DNA of 64,000 nucleotides from Echinometra lucunter. Its lineage: Eukaryota; Echinodermata; Echinoidea; Camarodonta; Echinometridae. Each line of letters opens with the position of its first letter. Position 1 is the stretch's first letter. A program made the position numbers and the translations under genes. Shown piece by piece: positions 31,601 through 36,899 of the stretch. The stretch lies in contig CM057157.1 in NCBI GenBank assembly GCA_029962745.1, positions 5,309,375 through 5,373,374 of the forward strand, in the 5' to 3' direction. Under the pieces are notes generated by a model. That model saw nothing but the letters and a program-made list of their open reading frames with translations, did no database searches and was not told where the DNA came from.

Positions 31601-33298
31601 GAAGGAAGCAAAATAATGATAACAAAATAAAGCGTTGAGAAAAGCAAATGAATCATAGAATTTGATCATAGAGAAAGGAATCGGCAGGTTTTTAACTGAA
31701 CAATAATCTAATTCTAACTTAATGAACACTCGAAGTATGAGAGAAGATCAAAACAGGACACGTTAAGGTCTGGTGGTGGCCAAGATGCAGCAATGATTGG
31801 ACATGAATTGGCATGACTTTGGTCAGTGCTTTCAGTAACAGTAATTCATCATTATCATGCTCGGATGCTCGGCATCACCAGTGAATCGTGCAACAACTTG
31901 AACAATTGTATAAATATCAAATAAGCAAGGAGAAAATGTTAAACATAATTTCCCATAACTGATATCAACATCAATTCATAAAACAGACGGAGCAGTAAAC
32001 TAAGGAAATGTAAAAATTTGAAGCCCGATCGTTGTTAGAATGTCCCCCTTTTAAAATCAATGTTGTTACAGGAGTTCCTGCACTCGTCGTGGTTCTTACC
32101 GGAGCTATTGCTAGAGACTATTATGCCCATGGTGATCAGTAAGTTCTACCGTTTCAGTGTTTAACGAGAATATTTACTTTTAAAGGACATGATTGATCTA
32201 GAGTTTGGGATGAGGTCTAACAATCTTTATCGGATAGAATAAGGTTATGCAAGCTGTTTGTAAAGTTGTGCGGGTTCAGTGTATTGGTCTTACAGTCCTC
32301 GGTACGTTGCGAACTATGGTGGAATCGTGGACACCTAGATATAGCCTCAGAGTATTTTTTTAATATGATGATGACTAGACATACTACAAACTTCAGTGGG
32401 GTTTTTAACCGCAATGAAAACTGATCAGTTCTAATATTCCAAGGACTTAACGGTTTTAACTCCACTACTATTAACATGAACCGGTGTTGATTTATTACAA
32501 CAGATGCTTTCTACAACTCTGGGCTCAAATCGGTGGTCTTTTGATCCCCATGTCCATCATCCTTCTCATCAACATTGTCATCTTCATCTTGGTGATTCGA
32601 AGATTGATTGGATCTGCCCGCATCGCCGGAAGGGTCGAGAGCGATTCCAAGGCACAACGTCGAGAGACCATCCAGCGTGTTCAGAACGCTATCTGTATCT
32701 TGCTTTTGCTTGGTTTGACCTGGGTCTCTGGATATCTGCTGTTGATCCCAGAATTCACTCAGGTACACAAAGCTTGCTTCCTGCTTCCTGCAAAATACTG
32801 CTGCATAATGAGTGAACGTAATGAGTGATGATGTAGACTAGAAATACCAAATACTTGAATTACTATAAAGGGCATTAGAATTTCACATACCTAATTTTTT
32901 TTTTTTTAACATTTTACGTTCAATAGGTGGCTCAGCCAATCTTCATCATCCTCAACTCTTTCCAAGGGATGTTTATCTTCCTGCTCTATTGCGTCCGCAA
33001 ACCTCAAATCCGCAAGAAATGGGGGCTAACTTGTACTGACAAGTCCGTGGGCCATGAACCAAGCACTTCAAGTGGTACACAGAGCGGCTTGCGCTCAGGA
33101 ACATCCGATATTAATCGGTTGCCTACGAAAGATGATCATCCCGATCCATTGTGCATGTACAACCCGACCTTTGACGTAGATGAGGTTGATGAAGGGGCCA
33201 AACCAACAATCAAAGATTTTCCAAGTTACACCATCGGGCAGATGGATGACACGGATCGTGGGTGTCGATTTGTGTTCGAGGTTGGGGGGGATGACTGA
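1774..33298 (+). CDS. Adhesion GPCR with CUB-like, LDLa, EGF, Ig, SEA, HRM, GAIN/GPS and 7TM domains (5' incomplete, 26 exons)
   Basis: This is a multi-exon gene for a cell-surface adhesion-class G-protein-coupled receptor. Twenty-six exons from 1774 to the TGA at 33296-33298 join without frame conflict, about 1,643 codons. Domain order: CUB-like, LDLa, CUB-like, LDLa, CUB-like, six EGF, one divergent EGF, Ig, SEA, HRM, GAIN with GPS (HL^T cleavage motif), seven TM helices and a ~100-residue tail. SEA plus Ig plus GAIN resembles vertebrate ADGRF5 (GPR116), but HRM, EGF, CUB and LDLa modules are added, so I give no orthologue name. Exons from CUB-like to Ig are all phase 1-1, the usual mark of exon shuffling. 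By family knowledge, GAIN self-cleaves at the GPS and exposes a tethered agonist (TNFAVIM...). Signal peptide and start codon were not seen. The ligand is unknown; a recognition or adhesion role is inference. Confidence 0.93.
3192..3302 (+). CDS. Receptor exon: LDLa-like module 1 (four cysteines)
   Basis: Acceptor CTGTAG and donor GTAAGT; phase 1-1; 37 codons. The end [16 protein letters not shown] is the standard LDLa calcium box. The first and third cysteines of the six-cysteine family pattern are missing (SQELYFC and FGILL instead). These two normally pair with each other, so a whole disulfide has been lost without leaving an unpaired cysteine. Confidence 0.82.
3303..5428. other. Intron with simple repeats and a small MITE
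   Basis: No exon is seen. It includes a TA microsatellite (about 3903-3953), several poly-G runs, a palindromic MITE at 4623-4704 and the probable 3' tail of a LINE (about 5190-5372, ending in TTGAATTGAA repeats). Confidence 0.6.
4623..4704. mobile_element. Small MITE with TTAACYCRTTRMCTACTG ends
   Basis: The left end TTAACTCATTACCTACTG is mirrored by CAGTAGTCAACGGGTTAA at the right. A related copy lies in a HECTD3 intron at 62616-62696. It is non-coding. Confidence 0.7.
5429..5809 (+). CDS. Receptor exon: CUB-like domain 2
   Basis: Acceptor CTGTAG and donor GTAAGT; phase 1-1; 127 codons. The core runs [17 protein letters not shown], then [17 protein letters not shown], then [11 protein letters not shown] and [10 protein letters not shown]. 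The matching order of strands with the exons at 1774 and 10605 marks it as the second CUB-like module. Three cysteines are visible near the middle. Confidence 0.82.
5822..6330. mobile_element. Fold-back element with ~230-bp imperfect arms
   Basis: The sequence 5822-6046 reappears inverted at 6097-6330. The best-conserved part, AGTAGAATGAACAATAATCA on the left, matches its reverse complement near 6128-6147. The loop is about 50 bp. It lies just downstream of the CUB-like 2 splice donor and is non-coding. Confidence 0.82.
6750..6848 (+). CDS. Receptor exon: LDLa-like module 2 (four cysteines)
   Basis: Acceptor TAACAG and donor GTAAGA; phase 1-1; 33 codons. The end [17 protein letters not shown] is an LDLa box with some acidic calcium ligands replaced. 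As in the first module, family cysteines 1 and 3 are absent together, leaving four. Confidence 0.8.
8083..8670. repeat. Cluster of three tRNA-derived SINE copies, one inverted
   Basis: The copy near 8209-8280 has a tRNA-like shape: a 5' GAACCAG that pairs with 3' CTGGTTC, a box A-like TAGCCTTGTGGTTAAG, and box B GGTTCGAATCC. A second forward copy starts near 8488. An inverted partial copy (8083-8165) faces the first. Each has the same tRNA-unrelated tail (ATTTTCATTACAGATCGAAC). The anticodon loop lacks U33, so this is a SINE rather than a working tRNA. Confidence 0.8.
8730..9151. repeat. Tandem duplication, ~209 bp, two copies
   Basis: The block starting GCACCAGATCCTTCAATTT at 8730 repeats at 8939 with few changes, mainly in the length of the poly-C run. 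Both copies end in GGTCAGCTGC. The high identity suggests a recent event. The minus-strand open frame in it looks accidental. Confidence 0.88.
9215..9675. repeat. Fold-back made of short TGGTCTAAT tandem repeats
   Basis: About 9223-9452 is a run of degenerate ~18-bp units built on TGGTCTAAT. From about 9478 to 9672 the same unit continues as its reverse complement (ATTAGACCA). The whole can form one long imperfect hairpin centred near 9465. It is non-coding. Confidence 0.85.
10605..10946 (+). CDS. Receptor exon: CUB-like domain 3
   Basis: Acceptor TTACAG and donor GTGAGT; phase 1-1; 114 codons. The core [20 protein letters not shown], then [14 protein letters not shown] and [12 protein letters not shown], matches the other two CUB-like exons. 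It is the last module before the EGF block. Confidence 0.82.
11676..11786 (+). CDS. Receptor exon: EGF repeat 1
   Basis: Preceded by TTCAG and followed by GTATGT; phase 1-1; 37 codons. It has all six EGF cysteines, starting [16 protein letters not shown] and ending FTGQNCEIG. There is no calcium-binding D/N-x-D/N-E/Q signature at the start beyond ED. It is one of six near-identical single-exon EGF repeats. Confidence 0.9.
   Translation, partial: KTYASQRPVKTEVLVVSPQAVTSVNATIRLPGRTVK
12234..12344 (+). CDS. Receptor exon: EGF repeat 2
   Basis: Same length, phase and splice context as EGF 1. It starts [15 protein letters not shown] and ends in [11 protein letters not shown]. All six cysteines are kept. 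Confidence 0.9.
   Translation, partial: KTYVSPGPVKTKVLVDSITTVTTVIATIHLPGRTVK
12500..12540 (+). pseudogene. Scrap of an EGF exon
   Basis: Only the 3' end of an EGF exon is recognisable: CGATCTGTTTACCAGG, a TAG in place of CAG, then AACTGTGAAATAAGTATGTT. It has an in-frame stop and no acceptor, so it is a remnant of a deleted duplicate. Confidence 0.75.
12657..12769 (+). pseudogene. Dead EGF exon between repeats 2 and 3
   Basis: The acceptor TTCAG and the start GAAGACGTAT are intact, but two extra bases (AC after GTAT) shift the frame. CAG has become the stop TAG in the GGGCAG position, several cysteine codons are changed, and the donor GT is now GA. It would poison the message if used, so it is presumably skipped. 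Confidence 0.9.
13383..13493 (+). CDS. Receptor exon: EGF repeat 3
   Basis: Acceptor TTTAG and donor GTAGGT; phase 1-1; 37 codons. It starts [15 protein letters not shown] and ends FTGQNCQIG. All six cysteines are kept. Confidence 0.9.
   Translation, partial: KTYASLCPVKMEVLVDSLTAVTSVNAPIRSRGRTVK
14192..14302 (+). CDS. Receptor exon: EGF repeat 4
   Basis: Acceptor TTCAG; the donor GTTTGT is weaker than in its sister exons. It starts [15 protein letters not shown] and ends [11 protein letters not shown]. Six cysteines are present. Confidence 0.88.
14749..14859 (+). CDS. Receptor exon: EGF repeat 5
   Basis: Acceptor TTCAG and donor GTACGT; phase 1-1. It starts [15 protein letters not shown] and has NSSYNCECN with an N-glycosylation sequon. 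Six cysteines are present. Confidence 0.9.
   Translation, partial: KTYVSQCPVKTEVLVDSITAVTIVSATIRLPGRTVK
15315..15375 (+). pseudogene. Second scrap of an EGF exon
   Basis: AACGATCCGTTTACCGGGCAGAA is preserved but followed by TTATGTTTACTGAG in place of the usual TGTGAAATAGGTATG. The upstream half and acceptor are missing. It marks another lost EGF duplicate between repeats 5 and 6. Confidence 0.75.
15721..15831 (+). CDS. Receptor exon: EGF repeat 6
   Basis: Acceptor TTCAG and donor GTATGT; phase 1-1. It starts [15 protein letters not shown] and ends [11 protein letters not shown]. Six cysteines are present. It is the last of the near-identical set. Confidence 0.9.
   Translation, partial: KTYVSHCPVKTEVLVDLLTTVTSVNAPIHLPGRIVK
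15832..17655. other. Intron, mostly featureless
   Basis: No coding exon or clear mobile element is seen. A poly-G run (about 15911-15921) and a short perfect hairpin (17344-17373) are the only distinct features. Confidence 0.6.
17344..17373. repeat. Perfect 14-bp hairpin
   Basis: ATCTCACGTATATT is followed after two bases (AG) by its exact reverse complement AATATACGTGAGAT. It lies in an intron and its function is unknown. Confidence 0.85.
17656..17781 (+). CDS. Receptor exon: divergent EGF repeat
   Basis: Acceptor GACAG and donor GTGAGT; phase 1-1; 42 codons. It starts [18 protein letters not shown] and ends [11 protein letters not shown]. Six cysteines fit EGF, but the sequence is clearly unlike the tandem set, so it was not part of the recent expansion. 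Confidence 0.9.
17967..18018. repeat. GA microsatellite
   Basis: An uninterrupted run of GA dinucleotides with one phase slip (GAGG) near the middle. Confidence 0.95.
18170..18424 (+). CDS. Receptor exon: immunoglobulin-like domain
   Basis: Acceptor GTCAG and donor GTAAAA; phase 1-1; 85 codons. The Ig hallmarks are VELSCGF (B-strand Cys), YSWYKDD (core Trp) and GIGYYFCRG (Y-x-C of the F strand). It sits just before the SEA domain. Vertebrate ADGRF5 also combines SEA and Ig domains. Confidence 0.88.
18557..19750. mobile_element. Older inverted-repeat element, interrupted by a hAT insertion
   Basis: The left end ACACGACAAAAAAGTAACTC is mirrored near 19725-19748 (GAGTTACTTTTTTATTGTGT). Further matching arm sequence includes AGCGAAAAGGTTTTGAGCAAA against its inverted partner near 19690. 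A younger hAT element (18764-19225) sits inside. No transposase is seen. Confidence 0.7.
18764..19225. mobile_element. Non-autonomous hAT element with 8-bp target duplication
   Basis: It is 462 bp. Its ends are CAGCGCTTCTCAACC and, inverted, CAGTGCTTCTCAACC, the typical hAT (Charlie-like) terminal repeat. It is flanked on both sides by ATTTGGGG (18756-18763 and 19226-19233), an exact 8-bp target-site duplication as expected for hAT. GGGCCGCG-type sequence recurs inside. There is no transposase frame. Confidence 0.93.
20040..21720 (+). repeat. Degenerate tandem copies of a poly-G interspersed repeat
   Basis: A unit containing CTGTTATCGGGGG, then GAGCCCAAAATTTCCCGGTA, a GTAGCTAGGATTTCATTTTAG segment and GCGAAGCGCGGAAGCTCCGA recurs at about 20045, 20690, 20790, 20900 and 21000. 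It ends with a CTTT/CCTT polypyrimidine tract (about 21400-21620). The long proteins it appears to encode are low-complexity artefacts. Related copies are at 41630-42020 and, inverted, at 46512-47319. Confidence 0.8.
22040..22864. other. GC-richer repeat-like intron sequence
   Basis: It has several G/C-run blocks (about 22225-22260, 22711-22722) and internal short inverted segments such as GGGGCTGTAGGCCCC. I found no exon. It ends at the acceptor of the first SEA exon. Confidence 0.5.
22865..22977 (+). CDS. Receptor exon: SEA domain, first half
   Basis: Acceptor TTCAG and donor GTAAGA; it enters in phase 1 and leaves in phase 0. The sequence [18 protein letters not shown] followed by [14 protein letters not shown] fits the start of a SEA domain (first strand and helix), and it continues directly into the exon at 23874. 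Confidence 0.82.
23130..23740. repeat. Interspersed repeat with GGCGTAAATCC ends and GCTCGCTTCGCTCGC modules
   Basis: The left end GGCGTAAATCC and right end GGATTTACGCC are inverted. Inside are two ~90-bp modules of the form AAAAGTGGTTATTTT..GCTCGCTCGCTTCG followed by TTTTAGAATTTCTATTT. Its right part (about 23577-23733) is closely matched at 2600-2760 and resembles 38400-38515. A 134-bp MITE interrupts it. Confidence 0.8.
23441..23574. mobile_element. 134-bp MITE with GTGTCAGATCTACACACT ends
   Basis: Terminal inverted repeats of about 27 bp: GTGTCAGATCTACACACTAA on the left, mirrored at the right with one or two changes. It splits a GCTCGCTTC/GCTCGCTCG module, and TTC is present on both sides (23438-23440 and 23575-23577), suggesting a 3-bp target duplication. 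Confidence 0.88.
23874..24093 (+). CDS. Receptor exon: SEA domain, second half with cleavage motif
   Basis: Acceptor ATTAG and donor GTAAAT; it enters in phase 0 and leaves in phase 1. [20 protein letters not shown] matches the SEA self-cleavage region, where scission falls between G and S. The rest, ending [10 protein letters not shown], completes the SEA fold. Confidence 0.83.
24094..25031. other. Intron without recognised features
   Basis: Nothing beyond a short C run (about 24678-24687) is seen. A possible acceptor near 24923 gives no domain in frame. Confidence 0.6.
25032..25148 (+). CDS. Receptor exon: hormone-receptor motif (HRM), first part
   Basis: Acceptor GTGTAG and donor GTAGGC; phase 1-1. 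[19 protein letters not shown] followed by [16 protein letters not shown] matches the HRM pattern C..ITW....G..V..P...G..A...CP. It carries several N-glycosylation sequons. Confidence 0.88.
25155..25350 (-). mobile_element. 3' end of a LINE-type element beside a splice donor
   Basis: On the minus strand, GGGCCCCGCTCACTGTAAGC, then AGGGGTCCTAAAACC, and finally TTGAAC repeats resemble the 3' UTR and tail of CR1-like LINEs (compare 29850 and 49430). It begins within about ten bases of the HRM exon donor at 25149. Confidence 0.6.
25613..25680. repeat. Compound AC/AT microsatellite
   Basis: About 18 AC units run directly into about 14 AT units. Confidence 0.95.
25949..26056. mobile_element. Short inverted-repeat element (MITE-like)
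   Basis: TTTGTGATCTAATAACATAT at the left pairs with the inverted arm ending TTATTTGATCACAAATA. The arms are about 32 bp around a ~40-bp core. It is non-coding. Confidence 0.75.
26222..26390 (+). repeat. tRNA-derived SINE, degenerate
   Basis: The box A-like CCGTGGTCTAGTTGTTAAGG and a box B-like GGTTAGATTCAT lie at tRNA spacing. They are followed by a tail (ACAGCTCTGGGGAACTTTG) that also appears alone at about 25890-25945. It differs from the SINE family at 8.1-8.7 kb. Confidence 0.7.
26434..26555 (+). CDS. Receptor exon: HRM, second part
   Basis: Acceptor TGCAG and donor GTTTGT; it enters in phase 1 and leaves in phase 0. [14 protein letters not shown] then [12 protein letters not shown] supplies the remaining HRM cysteines and [12 protein letters not shown] starts the linker into GAIN. 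Confidence 0.86.
26556..27733. other. Intron with two TA microsatellites
   Basis: TA runs are at about 27174-27194 and 27415-27436. No exon is recognised. Confidence 0.65.
27734..27880 (+). CDS. Receptor exon: GAIN domain, helical part 1
   Basis: Acceptor TTCAG and donor GTATTC; phase 0-0; 49 codons. The sequence is rich in E, V, S and T and helical ([17 protein letters not shown]), as in GAIN subdomain A. Confidence 0.85.
28430..28615 (+). CDS. Receptor exon: GAIN domain, helical part 2
   Basis: Acceptor AAAAG and donor GTGACT; phase 0-0; 62 codons. [19 protein letters not shown] then [14 protein letters not shown] is typical of the GAIN A helices. Confidence 0.87.
28820..29230 (+). CDS. 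Receptor exon: GAIN domain, beta-rich part
   Basis: Acceptor GACAG and donor GTACAA; phase 0-0; 137 codons. It contains a Pro/Ser-rich loop and strands such as [23 protein letters not shown] and [10 protein letters not shown], fitting GAIN subdomain B before the GPS. Confidence 0.88.
29538..29732 (+). CDS. Receptor exon: GPS self-cleavage motif
   Basis: Acceptor TGTAG and donor GTCAGT; phase 0-0; 65 codons. [19 protein letters not shown] then [16 protein letters not shown] holds the four cysteines, two tryptophans and the HL^T cleavage triad of a functional GPS. The peptide from T onward (TNFAVIM) would be the tethered agonist. Confidence 0.95.
29850..29935 (+). mobile_element. 3' end of a CR1-like LINE
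   Basis: GGGCCCCTGAAAAACAGTA, then GACGGGGCCATCCTGTAT and ATAAAACGAAATGAATTAAT resembles the short conserved 3' UTR of CR1/L2-type LINEs. There is no coding sequence. Confidence 0.5.
30574..30695 (+). CDS. Receptor exon: transmembrane helix 1
   Basis: Acceptor TACAG and donor GTATAA; it leaves in phase 2. [20 protein letters not shown] is TM1, and YLWHR begins the first cytoplasmic loop. Confidence 0.93.
31080..31363 (+). CDS. Receptor exon: TM2, TM3 and start of TM4
   Basis: Acceptor CATAG and donor [26 protein letters not shown] is TM2. [20 protein letters not shown] is TM3 with the conserved Cys at its top. The [11 protein letters not shown] that follows is the adhesion-GPCR TM3 signature. 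Confidence 0.95.
31364..32071. other. Intron, nothing recognised
   Basis: A short G run (about 31505-31522) is the only notable feature. Confidence 0.6.
32072..32138 (+). CDS. Receptor exon: TM4 and second extracellular loop
   Basis: Acceptor TACAG and donor GTAAGT; 67 bp. [17 protein letters not shown] completes TM4. The phase-2 end joins into DQCFL, giving the loop cysteine that pairs with TM3. Confidence 0.92.
32504..32762 (+). CDS. Receptor exon: TM5, third cytoplasmic loop and TM6
   Basis: Acceptor AACAG and donor [26 protein letters not shown] is TM5, a basic loop ([20 protein letters not shown]) follows, and [20 protein letters not shown] is TM6 with the LGLTW motif. Confidence 0.95.
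32927..33298 (+). CDS. Receptor exon: TM7 and cytoplasmic tail, with stop
   Basis: Acceptor [25 protein letters not shown] is the class-typical TM7 ([11 protein letters not shown]). The tail of about 95 residues is Ser/Thr- and Asp-rich, ends FEVGGDD and stops at 33296-33298. No clear PDZ-binding end is seen. A candidate AATAAA lies at 33814-33819, but inside repeat-like sequence. Confidence 0.95.
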   Translation: MAQPIFIILNSFQGMFIFLLYCVRKPQIRKKWGLTCTDKSVGHEPSTSSGTQSGLRSGTSDINRLPTKDDHPDPLCMYNPTFDVDEVDEGAKPTIKDFPSYTIGQMDDTDRGCRFVFEVGGDD

Positions 33299-34340
33299 TG
33301 CCGAATATCCTCGGCCATGTCGGCCGCGGAGCAAAGCGACCGAACAGGGAAAGGGTGTGGAGGTTCAAACGTGAAGGGTAAACTAAATAAGCGGCTTGGG
33401 GGGGGGGGGTGTAGGACCTGTTTTTGCTATATTACCCGCATCCCTGCATTATTAGTCTAATCTACCGTTCCTCCAATTAACCGCACAAAAATATTGTTTT
33501 CAAACAATATCGCAGAGGTACATCCTCATTACTCATGTTTCTTGAATGAAAACGTTATTGGACTTGAACCTTTACTTAGAGTATGAACCATCCCTTTTTT
33601 ATTTTGAGAGCGAGAGAAGCGAGAGAGCCGAAAAATTCCACCTTCTAGATATAAAAGAAATGTTATTTGTCATCAAAGTACACTCAAGCAATATAAGACG
33701 TTTGACTAATTCAGCACCTCGCTGGTCCAATTTATTGTTTACTGTCTTAAACCACCCTTTTTCAAATTTTGCAAGCGAGGAAGGTGAGATAGGGGAAAAC
33801 ACACTCTTTTAGTAATAAAGTGTTATTTTAAAAGGTGTTTGGTACTGCAAAATTGGAAAATAGCATTGACAACAGACATACTGAAGTTTTTCGACATGCA
33901 TTCATCAGAGTAAAATCGCATGAATGAACAGAAAGCCAAATCGAAACAATATATAATAGAAGCGAAGGAACAATAAGCGCGTAAATGACATTAGTATTTA
34001 GTCATCAAAATACACTATAGGTCTATAATATCTACATTACATATTCGAGTGAGCGCAGCGAGCCAGGAAAAATTTACATCCTTTGATGGCCTCAAAGATA
34101 TCTAAATATTTTTGGATCACCTAACTGCCAAATATGATGCTTGCCATCTAAAACCATTTAGCGAAGCGAGCTAGCGACAAAAACTCAACCGACAAATTTC
34201 TTTAGAATTTCCGCCAGAATGAATTAGATGAATGTGATGATGTACTATTTCCAAAATTCGAGAAAAGCTTTACATCTCGCTGTGAAAATATTACAATATT
34301 CGGACATGTTACTGAGGGGGTATAAGAGCGCTTGCCTCCT
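33299..34340. repeat. Repeated GCGAGCGAAGCGAGC modules downstream of the receptor
   Basis: Beyond the receptor 3' UTR, degenerate modules recur at about 33605, 34045, 34160 and 34490. Each joins a GCGAGC-type hairpin core to an A-rich stretch and TGTTATTT..TCATCAAAGTACAC. The same module is at 21840-21970 and 42640-43130. No gene is seen. Confidence 0.7.
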
Positions 34341-34469
34341 GGGCCCCGTTTCATAACAAGTTGCAATAACTGTTATAAGCTACTAAAATTCTTGCCTCTG
34401 ATTGGCTGAGAGCAAATTTGTCATAGAAATATGGCGGTTACTGATAAAAAGTTTTATGAAGCGGGGCCC
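34341..34469. mobile_element. MITE with GGGCCCCGTTTCATAA ends
   Basis: GGGCCCCGTTTCATAA at the left is mirrored by TTATGAAGCGGGGCCC at the right. The core has CTCTGATTGGCTGAGAG. It belongs with the ATTGG-core MITEs at 510, 47.06, 47.71 and 47.87 kb. Confidence 0.85.
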
Positions 34470-35039
34470 TGATCTTGTTTCTATGAACGAACGGAGCGAG
34501 CAAGCGAGAAAGGACTATGTTTTTAATACTGAGAATAGGTTCTAGCGTACAATTGTATGATTTAAATTTTATCATTTTATCAGCATCCACCTTTCTCATT
34601 TTGGTAAGATAGTGTAGCGAGCAGCATATCTGTTATAATGTCATAGAGTAACATAGGCACTAGGTATAACGTGTAAACCCTTGGAACGTACGCGGGCAAC
34701 GTATCTGATAGGTACTCGGCAATGAAGGAAAATTTGCATAATTTGCATGTTTAATTTATATGGGGTTATTATCATGATCCTGTTAGGTTAATTATTTCTT
34801 AGAAAAGTTGTTTGGACAAGGACCAGTGGTTTTATTTGGTAAATAAGTTTGAGAGAGTGAACTCATACTGGGTGAATGATTGTTGGACGGATGACCAATT
34901 GTCTGCTGCTGTGACGAGGAGAGTAGGTTGACAGATTGCTTCGACGGATGGGTGATTGCTGGTAGGCCTGGTGGAAAAGAGCAAGAGATGGGTGACGGTT
35001 GGTGATGGTCGAGCACCGGCAGCTCCAGCCATCAGCAGC

Positions 35040-36000
35040 GGTCATATATACATCCTTCAAACCCGATTCAGATACAGGTGCTGCTGCTATCAGTAATCTG
35101 GAGTATTACATAAAGGATGTACACCAATGGTTGTGCTCACACTCTTTGAAATTGAATTTTACTAAATGTGAATTTGTGTTGTATGGCTCTAAAACCCATC
35201 TGTCTAAGGTACAAGTTACATCAATTTCTATTGCCAACCACTTTATTGAAGTCTCTGACACATGCCGTAATCTTGGTGTGTTTCTCGACTCGAACATGAC
35301 GATGGGTACTCATATTCAATACATCTGTAAATCTGTACGGTATCAGTTACGCAACCTAGGGTTCATACGCAAATATTTGACTCTTGATGCAACAGAGAAA
35401 ATTGTTTTTTCGTTGATCTCATCTCGTCTTGATTTCGGCAATGCACTTTTATTTAATCTACCCCAGTCCCAAATTACTCGTTTGCAAAAACTCCAGAATT
35501 CTGCTGCTCATATAGTGACCCTTCGTAACAAATTTACCCATATCATGCCTGTTCTTAAATCTTTACATTGGTTGCCCATGAGTGAACGTGTCAAATTCAA
35601 AATCCTTTTACTGGTGTATCACTCAGTTCATGGCTCTGCTCCACAGTACAACTCTGCTCTCATTCACACTTACACACCATCTAGGCTTCTACGCTTCAGT
35701 GACTCTGGTCTTCTCACAGTTCCAAAATGTAAAACAAAGTGGGGGGAAGGGCATTCATCCATGCGGGGCCCTCACTATGGAATTCCCTCCCACGAGAGAT
35801 CCGGGATAGCAAGCGTGTGGAAACATTTAAGATTAAGCTAAAAACTTACCTCTTTAACTCATTTTATCAATGATTTTCTGTTACTTGTAATTTTGTTTGC
35901 CCCCACCCCCCTTCACTTGTGCGCCTTGAGCATCTCTTACGAGATGGATATGGCGCCTAACAAATTGCATATATTATTATTATTATTATTATCATCATAT
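35040..36000 (+). pseudogene. 5'-truncated CR1/L2-like LINE: C-terminal reverse transcriptase part
   Basis: From about 35045 an open frame encodes the end of a non-LTR reverse transcriptase: HSLKLNFTKCEFVLYGSK, then NLGVFLDSNM, SRLDFGNALLFNLP and LHWLPMSERVKFKILLLVYH. A one-base frameshift near 35747 moves the last segment (AFIHAGPSLWNSLPREIRDS) to another frame, ending in TGA at about 35869. The polymerase YADD box is missing because of 5' truncation. The tail ends in ATT repeats (about 35972-35995), as in CR1/L2-type elements. It cannot move by itself. Confidence 0.9.
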
Positions 36001-36480
36001 TATTTTGACCGGACGGACGGGGAGCTTGGTCAGGCACGGGGCATCCTGACAAGATAGCCGTGTCAGCCGGCAAGGCGAACCGTGCCCGTCACAACAAGAA
36101 TAGGCTACTGGTCATAAGTAATTATCTCATGAAAATTCTTCTGTTATGGGTCTTCTTCCCGTTCGACTCCTCGCAGTTATTGGATAGAAAGACAAGATGC
36201 AGACCAGTTTCACGTCATAATAAAAAAAATATTCGCTAGCATTGGTTATGACAAAAGATATTAAATGGGAGTAGAACACTTGTAGCATACTATAAGATAG
36301 AAAGACAAGATGCAAACCGCTTTCATAAAGAGAGTACATGTATCATAACCTCATTGGCTGGAATACTTAAAATGCGAGCGAGCGAGCGCCGAAAGCCTTT
36401 TCCTTTTCCTTTTTTTTTTAATTGTTTCTTTACTCTTTATTCTCTTTGTCTTTGTCTTTACTTTTGTTTGTTTTTCGGGG
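36001..36480. other. Non-coding, with short direct repeats
   Basis: AGATAGAAAGACAAGATGCA-like sequence occurs twice (about 36180 and 36295). A GCGAGCGAGC motif is at about 36375. No gene is seen. Confidence 0.5.
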
Positions 36481-36599
36481 ATTACAGGAGGCTATGAAAT
36501 TTTTCATGTTTTTCATGGTTAATTATTAGGGGGATGATTGTACAGGCCATCCCCCTCGGACCAAAATATTGGGGGGACCCCCCCCCCCCCCCCCCCGGG

Positions 36600-36790
36600 A
36601 TCGACACCCATGTCACGGATGGTGATACCGGAGATAGTGATGTCGCGACGGTCAGTTCTCCCTGTTGATGCATCTGCCACCTTGGCCAATGAAGCCACGG
36701 AGGAGAGTGTTGATGTTGCATCCACCACCGATGCTGCTGCTGTGAGCCTTACAAAGGAAATTAGAGCTGTGAAATGTTTGGCGGTAGCGC
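36600..36790 (-). other. Unassigned coding-like stretch on the minus strand
   Basis: The minus strand reads ALISFVRLTAAASVVDATST, continues SSVASLAKVADASTGRTDRR and ends DITISGITIRDMGVD before a 19-base poly-C run. Its composition is protein-like rather than simple-repeat, and a possible acceptor (TTTCACAG) lies upstream near 36775. No family is recognised. It may be an exon fossil or chance. Confidence 0.3.
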
Positions 36791-36899
36791 CGACAATTTT
36801 ACCGGGGTCAGTGCCACACTATGTCTTGATGCTGCTGATAGCAATGAACAAAAGCGAAATTTCATTTTTATTTGAAAAAAAAAAGAATCAGAGGAGTCA

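Noticed and set aside
34999..35841. A 280-codon host protein
   Set aside because: The sequence is a non-LTR reverse transcriptase C-terminus, 5'-truncated and frameshifted near 35747.
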